Origin: Calliopum simillimum
Taxonomy: Eukaryota > Arthropoda > Insecta > Diptera > Lauxaniidae
NCBI GenBank assembly: GCA_951812925.1
Contig: OX638370.1
Location: 123,890,897 to 123,954,896, forward strand
Direction of reading: 5' to 3'
Length of the DNA stretch: 64,000 nt
Shown: piece after piece, positions 1-12,000 of the stretch
Position numbering within the stretch: the stretch's first letter is position 1
How the letters are laid out: the number at the start of each line of letters is the position of its first letter
Position numbers and translations under genes: made by a program
The notes under the pieces: generated by a model
Told to the model about the DNA's origin: nothing
The model's input: the letters and a program-made list of their open reading frames with translations, nothing else
Databases searched by the model: none

Positions 1-550
1 TCAAGGTTTTTAAGCAAAGTGGTTCACTGGGGTTCAAATATACAGAAAAAGTTTTTTTTTAAATTGGTCAATGAGCTAATCGATTTTCAGGGTCGAATTT
101 CGGTAACTAAATGGCCCTTACCTACATTGTTTCTGTATATAAAAAAAGTTTTGACAAAAATAACTAAAAACTGAGTTTTCCGTGCATTTGCAGATTCAAA
201 AATTGTATTTTTGAAAATTCTAGCTGATCGAGTTAACGAAATATTATATTTTAAAGAATTTTTTGGTGATGAAAATAAAAATGAATTTTTGCGTTTTTTT
301 TAGAAAAGTAACAAACGAGAACAAAAAAAAAAAAAACATTTTCAATGTAAACTTCGATGTTGAATCCGGCCTTAGAATTGCTATACCTTGTATGGTTTTC
401 CAAAAATCTTAACCTAAAAGTTTTGTTTTTCATTTTTTTGAGGTTATATAACAAAACATGGAAATCTTTAGCCACAAAACCTGATAACGCAGCCTGAAGC
501 CCCAGCCTTTAATTTCAAAAATCCGAATCTATTAACCAATTTTTTCTACC
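1..550. other. AT-rich non-coding DNA, probably old repeat
   Basis: No coding region is visible. The stretch is AT-rich with long A and T runs. Around 357-420 it holds a version of a motif (CCGG..T.AGAATTGCT followed by an A/T-rich 'TATGG' block) that recurs in several inverted-repeat elements of this window (see 7660, 13370, 47700 and 55440). This suggests the stretch is itself transposon-derived, but I see no termini. Confidence 0.35.
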
Positions 551-619
551 ATGTCTGAGATCCGAGTTATCCTTGATTTAAAGTGCAGAAAAAGCTATTT
601 ACAGACATATGGTGTGCAT

Positions 620-1366
620 CCAGGTATGATTGATTCCGCTCTGGAAATTTTGATGTAAATCTTGTCGACCACGCACCAAAAAAGTGGACTAAATCCTTGA
701 AAAAGTGAAGGAAGACCAACACATTAGGTGTCGCAACATCACTACATAATCTGAGTGAAAAAAATCCTGCTAAACGCATTTCAGTATGTGAACTTCTTCT
801 GAATCGAAATGATCTCGAACCATGATAGTAATGTACGAAAAAGCTTATGGTCAAAACGAGGTGTGCCTGCCCAAATCGTCGCAAAGCCGTAACTGACGCC
901 AAGGAAGGTTTTGCTGAGTATTTGGTTGGACTGCAAGGGTCCTGTGTACTACAAGCTTCTTCTGCTTGGCCAAACTATTCATTCGGAAGTGTTCTGTCAG
1001 CAATTAACCAAAATTGAATAAAGCGCTCAAGGAAAAACGTCCGGAATTAGTCAACAGAAAGGCATCGCCTTTCATCACGACAACGCTAAACCACAAACTT
1101 CTTTGGTGATTTGCCAAAAACTGAGGGAGCTTGGTTAAGAAGTTTTAATGCATCTACCATACAGCACAAACCTTGAACCTTCGGATTACCATTTGTATCA
1201 CTCGTTGTATAATTGTCTTGATGTCGTTAAATTGAATTTCCTAGTGGATTGCAAAATGGTCTTGACCGAGTTTTTCGAGCGGAAACCCCAGGAATCTTTT
1301 AAGGACCGTATTATGGTTTTGCCCGAAGATGGCGAGTGGTGCTCAATAACAATGGAAAATATTTGA
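620..1366 (+). pseudogene. Mariner-type transposase remnant
   Basis: Decayed transposase of the mariner family (cut-and-paste DNA transposition, TA target). Reading + in shifting frames gives, in the right order, a SGNFDV-like HTH-side block near 633, a WDWKGPVYY-like block near 930, a KRPELVNRK block near 1040, HHDNAKPQTS near 1075-1105, and then an open stretch from 1148 with PYSTNLEPSDYHLYHSL, which matches the conserved PYSPDLAPSDYHLF region containing the third catalytic Asp. It ends with an EDGEWCSITMENI-like C-terminus. Several frameshifts and stops separate these blocks, so it cannot encode a working enzyme. I could not find the element's TIRs. The similarity is to the irritans-like group by motif only. 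Confidence 0.75.
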
Positions 1367-1416
1367 CTCAGTAAAGTTATTTTGATATATGAAAAAAGAT
1401 TGGATAAACTAAGCAT

Positions 1417-3380
1417 TTTGTTTTTTTTGCTATTTCAAAATTCGATTAAAAACATTTTATTCTTGCGACCTTTGAGCCTGAATAACTTAAAATAAGGCAA
1501 TGATCTTGATATCAATTTTTGACATTTGTTATAAGATACCAAAATAAAACGATTCCAATTGAAAAATTGCTGGTTAAAATTTTTTTGATCAGAAAACTAA
1601 TCACTGGACTAAAAATTTACATTTTTTGTTATTTACTTTCTTTCTAAAAACCTTCATAACTATTTTTAAATGGTATCTGAATAAAATTTTTTGATGGTCT
1701 ATATTTAAAATATAAGTAGAACAGATAGCGTTTCTACTATTTTCCAAATATGCAGCAAAAAACGCTAATGCAAGTAGGTTTTTTTAAAAAATTTGTACCT
1801 TTATAAATTGTTGAAATGAGCTCACCCACAGCAACAGTCAAACAGTCATTATAAATGAAATTATAGGTACGAGTATTTATGAGATAATTTCTATTTTATT
1901 TCAAAACATATTTTCAAGACGAAATATTCATTTAATTTTTTTGGGTAAAATATCTTCCTGGGGTGCTGAGACAAATCCTTGACAATGCTGTGCAGCTTAA
2001 GACGCAACAGGTGCTTTTTGAATACAAGTGTTTTTATTTAAATTGCTTACATAGTAAGCTTCAGCAATGCTTTTCTGATGCCGCTCAAAGCTCATGCTCT
2101 GCATTCATTCATTCATTGCGAAGGAGCCACCGAAATGCGTGCGTACCACGAACGAATGAATGAATGAAAAACTCAAATATAAAAGCACGCGAAGGAAATT
2201 CATCCCCCGAGATACATACGTACGTACCGTATGTGCATGAGATTGAGGCAAAAGCATAATTTTCCGGAATCAAAATGAGTGTCGGTGCACATTACAACAC
2301 TGACATACATACAATTGTTGCTAAGCGACGGCGTATAACGTCGGATCGTTGCTTATCAGACACTAACAAAAACAGCAGCGACGACGGCGATAGATGACGA
2401 AGCTCTCGCATGGATGCTAACGATGATAACACGAAGTGCTCCCACAGGCTCAATTGTATGTGGCAGAATCATTTCGCCGACAACCGGGCTTGTTGACGAA
2501 CGTGTAACGTGCTGAATTTTTGTCTGGAAACTTAATTTAATTTTGAAAAGAGGATTTTTTCAATTCAAAAAAAAAATAAAAAATCATTAAATAGTAGTAA
2601 AACATTTGCTACCTTTACTTTCACGTTGCGTTTAAAACTAAGTGCATACATACATACGTACATACGTTTCTTGCGTATTCGGGTACTACTGTTGTTGTTG
2701 TTTATTGCTGATGGTGCATTTTTATGTGGGTGCTCATTAAAATTAATTTTTATTTGGTTTTTTGATTATAACTGTTTTTTGTTTTGTTGTTGCTCCTGCT
2801 CCTGCTGCTGCTGAACTTACAACCCTGACTACTTTTCTGTTTTGCATTTAAGTGACCGTTTAATGTGAAGTGAAAAATAAAAATTTTCAGTTTTCATGTT
2901 TTTTTCCAATTTAAATTTTAATTGAATAAAAAAGTGTTCATTTGAATATTAATTTCCCCATACATTTGCCGTGTGCGTGCGTTTAAATCTCAATGAATAT
3001 TTAAAGAAAAGATATCAATTGAAAATAATTATTGTAATTTTTATTACAAAAGCGGAAAAAAGGCAGCAAATACTGCTATTTCGTATGCATAAAAAAGTAG
3101 AGGAGTGGCAATAAATGTGTTTGTTCAGTTAAATGGAAGAAGAAAATATTAAAATTCATGAGCAAAAATTGTGTTTTGAGAATACAACATTTTAATTGGA
3201 AAGAAATAGGAGGAAGGATCCTTACATTCATGTTTGCATTTGCATTCGCTGCAACACTGAATGGATTATAATTGCTGAAAAGGATTATTTATATCAAACA
3301 TAGTAAGGTAAGATTTTTTGACACACATAACACATCGGTTGATAATGAAGAAAACCACTTTTATGCTCAAAATCGATTTT
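1417..3380. other. Non-coding region, partly GC-richer (2050-2560)
   Basis: No supported gene. From 1417 to 2050 and from 2560 to 3380 the DNA is AT-rich with no recognisable structure. The block 2050-2560 differs: it has more CpG-containing words, an inverted pair of 4-bp repeats (CATT units at about 2101-2118 and AATG units at about 2150-2166), a TATAAAAG box at 2178-2185 and tacg-rich repeats. It looks like single-copy host sequence rather than transposon, possibly a promoter or 5' leader, but no downstream exon can be identified. Confidence 0.3.
2178..2185 (+). promoter_or_regulatory. Possible TATA box
   Basis: TATAAAAG sits in the only GC-richer block of the first 8 kb. A weak initiator-like TTCATC lies only about 24 bases downstream of the first T, shorter than the usual ~30. 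No open frame or splice structure downstream confirms a transcript, so this is a weak call. Confidence 0.15.
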
Positions 3381-3389
3381 ATTCATCAA

Positions 3390-3680
3390 CATAAGATCAT
3401 TCAAGAGCGATATAATCATTCCAATGTTTTTTCAATAGGCGTTTTTTTTTTTTTTCAGGAATCGCTTCCTCATTTAAGTCAAATCTCTTTACAGTAAGCA
3501 TTTTTTTTTGGTCCACGAACAGGTTAAAATTGCTTGGAGATAAATCTGTAGAATTAGTTGGGTGGGGAAGCAATTCGAAACGGAATTCATTAATTTTGGT
3601 TATTGTTTTCCATTTTCGGGGAAAAACAGCGAAATAACTTTTTCATGATCAAGTTTTCATGTAAAATTGTGAACATACTA
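3390..3680 (-). pseudogene. Mariner-type transposase C-terminal remnant
   Basis: Read on the minus strand, this region gives EFRFELLPHPTNSTDLSPSN followed by NLFVDQKKMLTVKRFDLNEE, matching the conserved mariner block (ELLPHPPYSPDLAPSDFFLF..LKK.L..K+F.SNEE). That block contains the third catalytic Asp position, which here reads as Asn. Stops interrupt both sides. The remnant may continue on the far side of the TIR element inserted at 3811-4280, into the minus-strand open stretch 4266-4565, but motifs there are not convincing. It differs from the remnant at 620-1366, so two mariner lineages are present. Confidence 0.55.
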
Positions 3681-3810
3681 CTCTTTGATATCTTTAAGGT
3701 ATCGTGTATCTCACACAATTTCACTTGAGAGTATTCTTAATTTGTTTTCCGGAAAAACTGCCGATTTTGGTGAACAGAGCGTTAAACATTATTAGTGCTT
3801 GTATGACCGC

Positions 3811-4280
3811 GGTAACCGGACATAAGCCCAACGGACATAGTCCCCACTTCGTAAATGGTCATGGGGATTGAACAAAATTTTCGCAATAATCCATTTAAAA
3901 AATTTATATGGTGTTGGATGTTATAGACTGAGACGCCGCGAAGCCGGTGTTGGATTTTTGGGAGTTTTAAATCCTGAGCTGCGGCCGCAGGCCGCCCACT
4001 TACCCCTACCCTTATATAAAATTACTGTGGCTAGCAAACTAGGTGTTGGATATATTAAAGACTTTTCAGCTGCTGAAGGCTGCCGCGGAAATGGTATTGG
4101 AATTTTGGGGAGGTGTAAATCCTGAGCAGGACTATGTCCATTTTTTCCTGGGAATTATGTCCGAAACACTTGCGGACATAATCCCCATTTTAGAAATGGG
4201 GACTATGTCCGAATTATTGGCGGACATAATCCCCATTTCGTGAATGGGGACTATGTCCGTGGGGACTATGTCACGGCACC
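3811..4280. mobile_element. Non-autonomous TIR element, 9-bp target duplication, copy 1
   Basis: The 470-bp element starts GGTAACCGGACAT and ends GACTATGTCACGGCACC. The reverse complement of the end (GGTGCCGTGACATAGTCCCC) aligns with the start as imperfect TIRs. It is flanked by a perfect 9-bp direct repeat TATGACCGC at 3802-3810 and 4281-4289. The interior carries palindromic GGACATAATCCCCAT / ATGGGGACTATGTCC units near the right end and a GC-rich GCTGCGGCCGCAGG core. It has no transposase. A 9-bp duplication is usual for Mutator-like elements, so a MULE-type non-autonomous element is the best guess. A second copy lies at 50472-51075. Confidence 0.8.
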
Positions 4281-4536
4281 TATGACCGCATTATAATTCA
4301 GCATGCCAATCAATAATGTTCGATTTTCATAGTGCAGAGTCCGAACCACATTTGTCAAGCCAAACTTTTGTTTCAACGGTGTTTTTCCAAACAAAAAGCA
4401 ATGTTTATCAACAAATGATATTTTAGGTTGGGTCTCACAAAAAAAATATTCATTATATATTTTTGGTGCCATCTGTATATCAGACCACGAACTGTTTAAG
4501 CGATGTGTTACATATGTATACTCAATTTTATATCCC

Positions 4537-5640
4537 AGCAAACATTTCCATCGCGGGGTCATCAAATCGCCCGTGAAATCGTATTTTTATCTCAGACGAT
4601 TGTTTGTTCAGGAGAAACTGTGCGGTTGTTTCGAGTCATTTAGAAGAACCTGCTAAGAACTCCGCAAAATGAATAGCAAGCGATTCCCCAAAATGAATTC
4701 GTAAATGATCCCCAGGAAGGGTCTGCAGACGACTTCATAAGATGAATTATAAGCGATGAAATGTGTTTAATGTGATTTAAAAAAGGGAGAATAGTTATCA
4801 TCAGAGATGTGGGAAACACTTTTTTAAAAGTATTTAATTGCAAAACACAAATACTAAGGTAATTTTGGTATTTCAAAAGGTTTGAAAAAGTATTTAAATA
4901 AAAAATGCAACAAACGTTTTTTCAAAATAGGTTTCTTACAAAATACGTTTAGTCAATCGGCATTCGTATTTTTTTTTATTTGTGTTATTTTCTTGTAATA
5001 AAACATGTTAAATACTTGATATAAATTTTTTTATTTATTATAAACAATTATTTTTTAAATAAAGTGTTATCCTCACGCGCCGTTTCGTGCAACTTTTAAG
5101 GGCGTAAATTAATGACAATTATGAAGAGAGAAACAAAAAGAGCATTTTTAATTTAAATATATATAAATACTTTTAAAAAAAAGGTATTTCAAATGCAAAA
5201 TGAAAATAGGTATTTCGCATTTTGCAATTTGCAATTGCATTCCAAATAAATATATTTCGAATTTTTTGCATTTTATAACATAAATAGCGAAATGTAGATA
5301 ATATCAAAAATTTCAAAAAAGTAAGATAGCCAAATTTCAATGAGTAGGTAAGCTACGCATCTCTTCGCGAAATGAGGGCCAGCTGCAAATAGTGTCGTAG
5401 AAAATGTAATAAAATGTTCCGGCGTTAAATTTTTTGAAGTTTCATAATAAATACAATAAAAATATTCTGAAAACCAAAAAAGGCATTACACTTATCGTCG
5501 TGTCGCTTCATCTTATTATTGTATATTTTTGATAATATCATACAAATGTTGCAAGCTTTTGCGCAATTGTCGGTCAAAGATATATCGTGAAGTTTGGCAT
5601 TTTGCTTTATAAAAATTTCCAGACCTCAGATATATTGCCT
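4537..5640. repeat. Possible dispersed repeat shared with 21950-23080
   Basis: Two stretches share scattered blocks in the same order. CCCAGCAAACATTT occurs near 4533 and near 21949. A 'tcgtatttttat..c..acga.tg.ttgtt..gg.aaaactgt' block occurs near 4578 and near 22810. ATCGTGAAGTTTGGCATTTT occurs near 5584 and near 23019. I infer two copies of one old element, each with later changes. No coding capacity or clear TIR was seen. The interval between blocks is AT-rich and otherwise featureless. Confidence 0.4.
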
Positions 5641-5800
5641 TTTAGAATAAAGTATCATTTAATTTCTTTGAAATTCCAACGTGTCTGAAGTTTTTGATCG
5701 CAAGCTTTTATCAAATTCAAGAAGATGGCACTATCAAATACTTCAAAAGATAATGAAGCAAAAAAAAAAAAAAACATCTCGAAAAATAAAGCGAGAAACA

Positions 5801-5994
5801 TCAAGAATTGTCAAATTGAAGTAAAATACATGTCTGCTTATGAGAGCGTCCAGATAGAAAGTATGCTCGAAGCATGCTTTCTATTTGGGCGTAAAATACA
5901 TGTCTGCTTATGAGAACGCCCAGATAGAGCATACTTTCTATCTGGGCGCTCTCATAAGCAGACATGTATTTTACTTCAATTTGACAATTCTTGA
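5801..5994. repeat. Near-perfect 68-bp inverted repeat (hairpin)
   Basis: The left arm 5801-5868 and right arm 5927-5994 are reverse complements at 67 of 68 positions. The 58-base spacer contains a partial direct repeat of the arm, starting GTAAAATACATGTCTGC at 5891. Outside the arms, GCGAGAAACA at 5791-5800 pairs with TGTTTCTCGC at about 6015-6024, extending the foldback. A transcript would form a strong stem, so it could be a hairpin-RNA source or the core of a small foldback transposon. No gene was recognised. Confidence 0.85.
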
Positions 5995-6023
5995 TGCATG
6001 CATACTTTTTATGTGTTTCTCGC

Positions 6024-6572
6024 TTAAAAGAATCATTTCAATTCTTTATTAATTCCTTTTAAGAATGTACATAGCAGCAATTTACTTAACAGCACAAATT
6101 GAATTCGTAAGCAATAAAATACACAATACCATGGCCTAGTCTCAATTGGCATTTAATATTGGTCGATTAATTTTTAATTAAGTAAGCCACAATGATTAAA
6201 GATGTGTATTAGGCATTAAAGGGATACATTGTTATCACAGACAGGAAAAAGTATCTTGACAAAAACACCAACATGAAAACTTACATGCACAATTATTGCA
6301 GCAATTGAATCAAGCAAAAGGATTATCAAAAAAAAAAAAAAAAAAAACAACGCACAAAAGCATTTTTTTTTTTTGTTTGAATATTTTCGCGGATGTTGTT
6401 TTTGCGCTACGTTCAGGGCATTGAAAAGTATTCAAGTTGTTTAGACATTTGCTATTTCTTTGGAAATCTCTTTATCTCTGAGTGCAATTAGATTTAACTT
6501 TCGAAAATTAAAATGAAATGGAATTCTATGCTTTGGTTGGTAAAAAAGAGCAGACAAATTTCGACCGTACTG
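6024..6572. other. AT-rich non-coding spacer
   Basis: Apart from A and T homopolymers near 6328-6375, no gene, terminal repeat or recognisable element is seen. Confidence 0.4.
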
Positions 6573-7225
6573 TATGTATGTATGTATGTATTCTCCTTTA
6601 ACTCCTAGGAGGAGCATAGGGCCAATATGAAATCTCTCCATTTGTCACGATCCCTTGCGATGACTTTGATCTCTTGCCACGATTTTCCCGATTTTTGGAT
6701 TTCCTTTTCCAACGACCTTTTCCAGTTGGTTTTGGGTCTACCACGTCCTCTACTGCCTTGTGGATTCCACTCAAGGGCCTGGCGACAAACTTCGCTGTGT
6801 GGTTTCCGGAGAGTGTGACCAATCCATCCCCATTTGCGCAGCTTGATCTCGTTTGCTATAGCCTTCTGTTTGCATTTTTGATGTAGCTCGGCATTTGATA
6901 TAGTGCGAGGCCACCAAACCTTTAATATACGCCTTAAGCATTTGTTGACGAATACTTGCAGCTTGTTTGTTAGTTGTTCAGTAACAAGCCATGTTTCGCA
7001 CCCATATAACAAAACCGATTTCACATTCGAATCAAAAATGCGCACTCTCGTTTTGGTGGATATAACGGATGAAGACCATATTTTGTTCAGTTGAGCAAAC
7101 GCGCCTTTTGCTTTTGCTATTCTTGAGTTGATATCCTCTTTTGCTCCACCATCCATGGAGATAATGCTGCCTAGATACGTGAAGCTATCGACGTTTCCGA
7201 TGTCATCACTGCCAAACGTACTGTA
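6573..7225 (-). mobile_element. 5'-truncated non-LTR retrotransposon (LINE) 3' end
   Basis: The minus strand is open from about 7220 to a stop at 6605, with FTYLGSIISMDGGAKEDI, then RIAKAKGAF..LNKIW, LLYGCETW, LRRILKVWWP and GRGRPKTNWKRS, finishing in DRDKWR. This is the thumb and C-terminal region of a LINE reverse transcriptase, whose 'LLYGSETW..T......L..F...CLR.I' pattern is widespread in animal LINEs. The catalytic RT domain, endonuclease and 5' end are missing, as expected for 5' truncation. Downstream of the stop is a short 3' tail ending in (TATG) repeats at 6573-6590. A 3'-end fragment of the same family is at 31253-31303. I could not fix the clade. Confidence 0.8.
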
Positions 7226-8131
7226 TACAACCTCAAATATAGCCGAAAACCGAGATTTTTCGCTTTAAGTTTCATGGTGTGATTTTAAAGTTAACATAAC
7301 TTTGCAGAGAAATATTGCAGATAAACATTTGATAGCTCAATTTAAAGCCAAAAGAAAGTACCAAATGTTTCTGGTAATAGAAATTCACAAAAAAATTTCG
7401 TGTGTCCTGCATATAACATCCAATATAGCCAAAAATCGTGTTTTTGCACTTATTTAACTTTTTAGGTAAAGATATCTGCGACAAAAAAAAAGATATCATT
7501 ATCGGTTTGATTGAGTTTTCAAGAAAAAAACTAGGACTATTAACTGTGATACCAGATTTTACGGCATAGTATTACCTTATCTTGTTATATAACTTCAAAA
7601 ATAGGGGAAAAAATGGTGTCCTTTAAACATTTATGAAAGGATATCTCAAAGTACAGAAGTAATAGAGCAATTCTAAGACCGGATTCGGATTAAGCATCAA
7701 AAATCACATCTGGAATGATTATTGCTGTATCCGGTTTTTGTTTGTGTTTTTTTATATAAGAAAAAACCGATTTTTTTTAAAAATAAATGGTGCGGAAACG
7801 ATACCTTTTATATGTATGTATGTATGTATGTATATATATATACATATATATATATTACACATGTATACATATACAAGTATATATATGTACGTATATACAT
7901 ATATATGTGTACATAATATGTATATAAATCCGAGACATTCTCAAAAATCGTTAAAAAAACTAAAATGTCGAAAAAAAAAAAACGGCTGGACGTTCGATTT
8001 CGCGATTCCCGGATTCTGATACTAGAAGGGTCCCCCAACAATATCCCCGAAAAAAATCGCGGGTGGTATTTCAAAAAGTTGAAATTTTTTAAAAACCACC
8101 GTGTATCGCACTGCGAGAGCTAACCTCTGGT
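7226..8131. other. Non-coding, repeat-derived DNA with microsatellite
   Basis: No gene. The block has 'gttatataac ttcaaaaatag' and 'AGAATTGCTCTAT'-type words (reverse complement near 7660-7690) shared with other inverted-repeat elements in this window, so it is probably decayed transposon. A TATG/TA microsatellite lies at 7812-7916. The segment 8010-8070 is locally GC-richer but holds nothing identifiable. Confidence 0.35.
7812..7916. repeat. TATG / TA microsatellite
   Basis: TATG units at about 7812-7832 run into interrupted TA dinucleotides with TACATA variants, up to about 7916. Open frames here (MYVCMYV, YIYTYI) are products of the repeat and are not genes. Confidence 0.85.
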
Positions 8132-8136
8132 TAATA

Positions 8137-8305
8137 TATTATTTATGAAAAAGACTTCTAACTTCGAAGAGCGTTTTGAACGAACAAATTTTATTTCCAG
8201 AAAAAATAATTTATATACAAAACAAAAATCAAAGCTAGTTTGATATCCTGCAACAAATAATAAACAAGTTAATTTAAACATAGTGTTTGCACGTTTACTT
8301 TAACA
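8137..8305 (-). repeat. Copia-type element, 3' LTR
   Basis: A 169-bp LTR, identical at 168 of 169 positions to 12248-12416; the single difference is near 8281. On the element's strand it starts TGTTAAAG and ends AATAATA. The target duplication TAATA lies at 8132-8136 (outer flank here) and at 12417-12421. The last codon and stop of pol fall inside this LTR. Confidence 0.95.
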
Positions 8306-9067
8306 CCCCTCTGCGCTGCAAACCCATTTCGTTTACCAGTTTCCAAAATACATTATTTGGCAGGCTTTTTGTTAGACAGTCAGCAATCTGATCCTTGGAC
8401 GGGATCGGAACTAGTTCGATGTTTTTCTTCGTTACGTTTTTACGCAAGTAATGAAATTTGACATCAATATGTTTTGATCTTCGGGTTTCAGGATTCTGAG
8501 CGACAAAAATACATCCAGCATTATCTTCATGAATTGGTATGGGTCGCATTGGATTTAAATGCATATCTTCCAAAGCTTTGCATAACCATATTCCTTCCAT
8601 TGATGCACTAGCAGCAACCACATACTCAGCTTCCGTGGTAGACCCTGTTTCTTACTGCTCCATATAACAGTACAGCCAAATACTTTAAATAGAAAACCAG
8701 AAGTAGACTTTCTTTCTTCGTTATCATTTGCCCAGTCGGCATCTGCAAAACCAATAAGAGGTTTTTGTTGACTTCTTCGATAAGTTAAACTTAGATCTTT
8801 GGTGCCTTGTAGATACCGCAATATTCTTTTTAAATGGTTCCAATGAACATCTGTGACGCAATCTTGAAAACGGCTTAAATATCCTACTGAGAAGCACAGA
8901 TCGGGTTGCGTAGCTAGCATCAAATACATCAGACTACCTAAAACTTCTCGGTACGGCTTATTTGTTAGTTCCACGCCTTTCATTCGTGATAGTTTGCAAT
9001 TTGTTTCCATTGGAGTTGTCACACTGTTACAATCCTGCATTTCATATTTTGTTAGAATCCGATCAAT
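8295..9067 (-). pseudogene. Copia-type pol, 3' part (end of RT and RNase H), separated by stop and frameshift
   Basis: Continuation of the gag-pol frame after the in-frame TAA at 9068-9070. The first stretch, in the same frame, has MQDCNSVTTPM, YREVLGSLMYLMLATQPDL and LKRILRYLQGT, the typical connection region of copia pol, then GFADADWANDNEERKSTSGF of RNase H. Near 8645, just after VIWSSKKQ, the frame changes and the next frame holds ASASMEGIWLCKALE, HEDNAGCIFVAQNP, HIDVKFHYLR and DQIADCLTK to the end. A short out-of-frame deletion in the 'KKQ...STTEAEY' region explains the break, since the residues usually found between these blocks are too few. The last residues and stop codon lie in the 3' LTR. 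Confidence 0.9.
8306..8314 (-). promoter_or_regulatory. Polypurine tract of the copia-type element
   Basis: On the minus strand GCAGAGGGG lies directly upstream of the 3' LTR (TGTTAAAG). This is the expected place for the plus-strand primer of LTR retrotransposons. Confidence 0.8.
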
Positions 9068-12000
9068 TTAATCTCGTTGATCCAAATACAGAACCCCATT
9101 CTCGCGATCACTCTTGATATTCATTCCCATAAAGGTTTGTGCTTCACCTAAATCTTTCATTTTAAATTCAGTTGCTAACTTTTTCTTAAGGTCATCAATG
9201 CCACTTTCGTCGTTTCCGCAAATCAGCATATCAACCACGTATAACACAAGATAAATTATACTTTGACCCATGACCTTCACGTACAAACAGTAGTCAGCAT
9301 TCGAGCGAACAAAATCAAGAGACGATATATAGTTATGAAACCGAATATTCCAGCAACGTGGACTTTGCTTTAGACCGTAAAGTGACCTGTTTAATTTTAA
9401 AACATGACCTTCAGGAACGGCAACTCCTTCGGGTGGCTTCAAGTAAACTTCTTCTTCTATGAAACCATGAAGAAAAGCTGTCTTTACGTCCATTTGCCAG
9501 AACTTATATCCATATTGCACTCCAACAGCTAACAGCAATCTTATTGTTGGTAATCTGGCAACTGGTGAGTAGGTCTCAGAGTAGTCAATATCAGCCTTCT
9601 GCATATATCCCTTAGCTACTAATCGGGCTTTATATTTAGCTTCGCTTCCACTTTTCAATTTAAAGATCCATCTTGTACCAATCAATTTCAATTTACCAGA
9701 ATTCTTCACAACAGTCCAAGTATTATTTTCTTTAAGCGAGTTTAGTTCTTCTGATATAGCTTGTCTCCATTGAATCTCATCAGTCAATCCTTCTATATCT
9801 TTAAAATTTGATGGAACTTTCTCATACAAACAAGAAGTTGTTACGATATTACAAAGACCACTTTTATCATACAAAATAAAATCTTTAATTTTATTAGGTA
9901 AATTTACCTTACGTTTTGGTCGTATGCAAATGCTTAAATCCCCGTTTTCACTTCTTGCATATTCGGCGTCTTCGTTTTGCATAGTTAAAGCTTCCTGAAA
10001 ATTATGTTCTTGCAACATTTTTTCATCTTTTGCTAAAGTATTTTCTTGCATTAATTCATCACACTCTTTTCCACGCCCGCTGTTTGTTGGAATCAATGCA
10101 TAATCCTGGTAGTTATGTATTTTCTCTGGCTCTATTGCTTTATATCTCTTTTCATCAAATTTTACATTTCTTGACATGAAGATTTTTCGATTGTTTTTGT
10201 CCCAAAGACGATATCCGTCGTTCGAATATCCTACCATCACACACTCGAAGCTCTTTTTATCAAATTTTGTACGCTTTTCCTTTGGAATCCATACATAAAC
10301 TCTACTTCCAAAAATTTTTAGCTTTTCTAAATTTGGTTTAACTTTATACCACATTTCGTATGGAGTTTTGTTTTTTACAGCATTCGTAGGACTTCGATTG
10401 GTTAAGAAAGTAGCTGTATAAATAGCTTCGCTCCACATTTCTTTATCCAAATTAGCATCAAAAAGCATGGCTTTTGCCTTTTCTACCAAAGTCCTATTCA
10501 TGCGTTCTGCTACTCCGTTTAATTCAGGAGTGTAAGCCTCATGATATTCAATAAACACACCTTCAGTAGCGCAAAATTCCTTGAATTTCTTCGATGTGTA
10601 TTCTCCGCCTTGATGACATCTTAAATGAGACAATCTTGTCCCATGAAAACTTTCAGCCATTGCTTTATATTCTTTAAAGCAAACGAATACTTCTGACTTT
10701 TGAGCAATGCAGTAAGTAGCTACCATATGCGTGTAATCGTCAACAAAAGTGACAAAATACCATTTACCATCATGAGATATTACATCAGCTTTGCCACATA
10801 CATCGGTATGAACAAGCTCTAAAGGGCGCTTTGCTCTTCTTCGCGTTCCTTTGAATGGTAAACGAGTTTGTTTCGCCGTAACACAACTCTCACAAAAGTC
10901 CAATTTATCTGTCAGTTTATCTTTTATACCTCTGACCATACCTGGAATAGTACATACCGATTTCATATGCAGGTGTCCTAATCTTTTGTGCCACATCTCA
11001 TTCTGACTTGAACAAACATAAGCAGAGGTTTCATATGTATTAAGCTTTAACCAATAAAGTCCATTATGTAGCTCGCCGACACCCACCAGCTCGTCGTTTA
11101 AAAATATTTTTGCTTGGCCATTTCCAAACACAACTTTTCCACCTTTGGCATCAATTTGACTCACAGATAACAAGTTTTGACGCGACGCAGGTACAACAAG
11201 CGCTTTCTCCATGGACATGTGCTTCTCTTTCCCATTGATGAAAGTCGAAATGTGAATATCTCCACAATTGACAGCTTTCATAGACTCTCCTTCTTTGACA
11301 ATACTGATACTGAAGTTTTCTCTCAATATACGTAGACTAGGTACTAACTTAACATCGTTAACAATATGATCTGTGCATCCAGAATCAATTAGACAAACAA
11401 AATTATCTCTTTGCATACTACCAACAGTACTTGACATCATTGCGAATGGCTTGCTTTGACCATCGATCTCTTTGCGAGAAACATTAGCAGCTGGAACATT
11501 TTTCTTCTGATCGTTGACACAATTGTTTGCTTTATGGCCGGGCTGCTTGCACTTATAGCAAATAATTTTCTTTTTTATTCTCTGGAACTTTTGCGTATGC
11601 AGTGATACCGAAACCGATGAATCTTGCTCCATACACTTGCTTTGCCCCTTAAGTTCAGCTTCTAGTAGCCTGCTCTTTACTCTTTCAAGCGTCAGCTCGT
11701 TCTCGTCCAGAGTTTCGAGTGCTGTTACAACATGTTCATACGACTCTGGCATAGCCATGAGCAAATTGACGACGATTTCAAGACTGTCTAATTTGCCTCC
11801 TGCAGATTTGTAAGCCCGTACAGCAGTCTCGAACTCTTTAAAAAATTCAGCAAAAGGCCTTCCATCTTGGCATTTCAGCATCATTAATTTCTTCTTTAAG
11901 TAAATTTTAGTTCCAATTGTTTTCCTCTCGAAAACACTATCCAGCGCTTTAACCATATCAAAGGCAGACGTCTTGTCTTGGATGTATTCTAAATGTGAAT

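Noticed and set aside
567..902. Minus-strand open frame of 111 codons
   Set aside because: It lies antisense to the decayed mariner transposase and has no domain of its own.
4266..4565. N-terminal part of the minus-strand mariner transposase
   Set aside because: The position and orientation would fit, but no HTH or catalytic motif can be read, so it was not annotated as such.
7738..8074. Overlapping frames rich in Y, I, T, H on both strands
   Set aside because: They are produced by the TATG/TA microsatellite.
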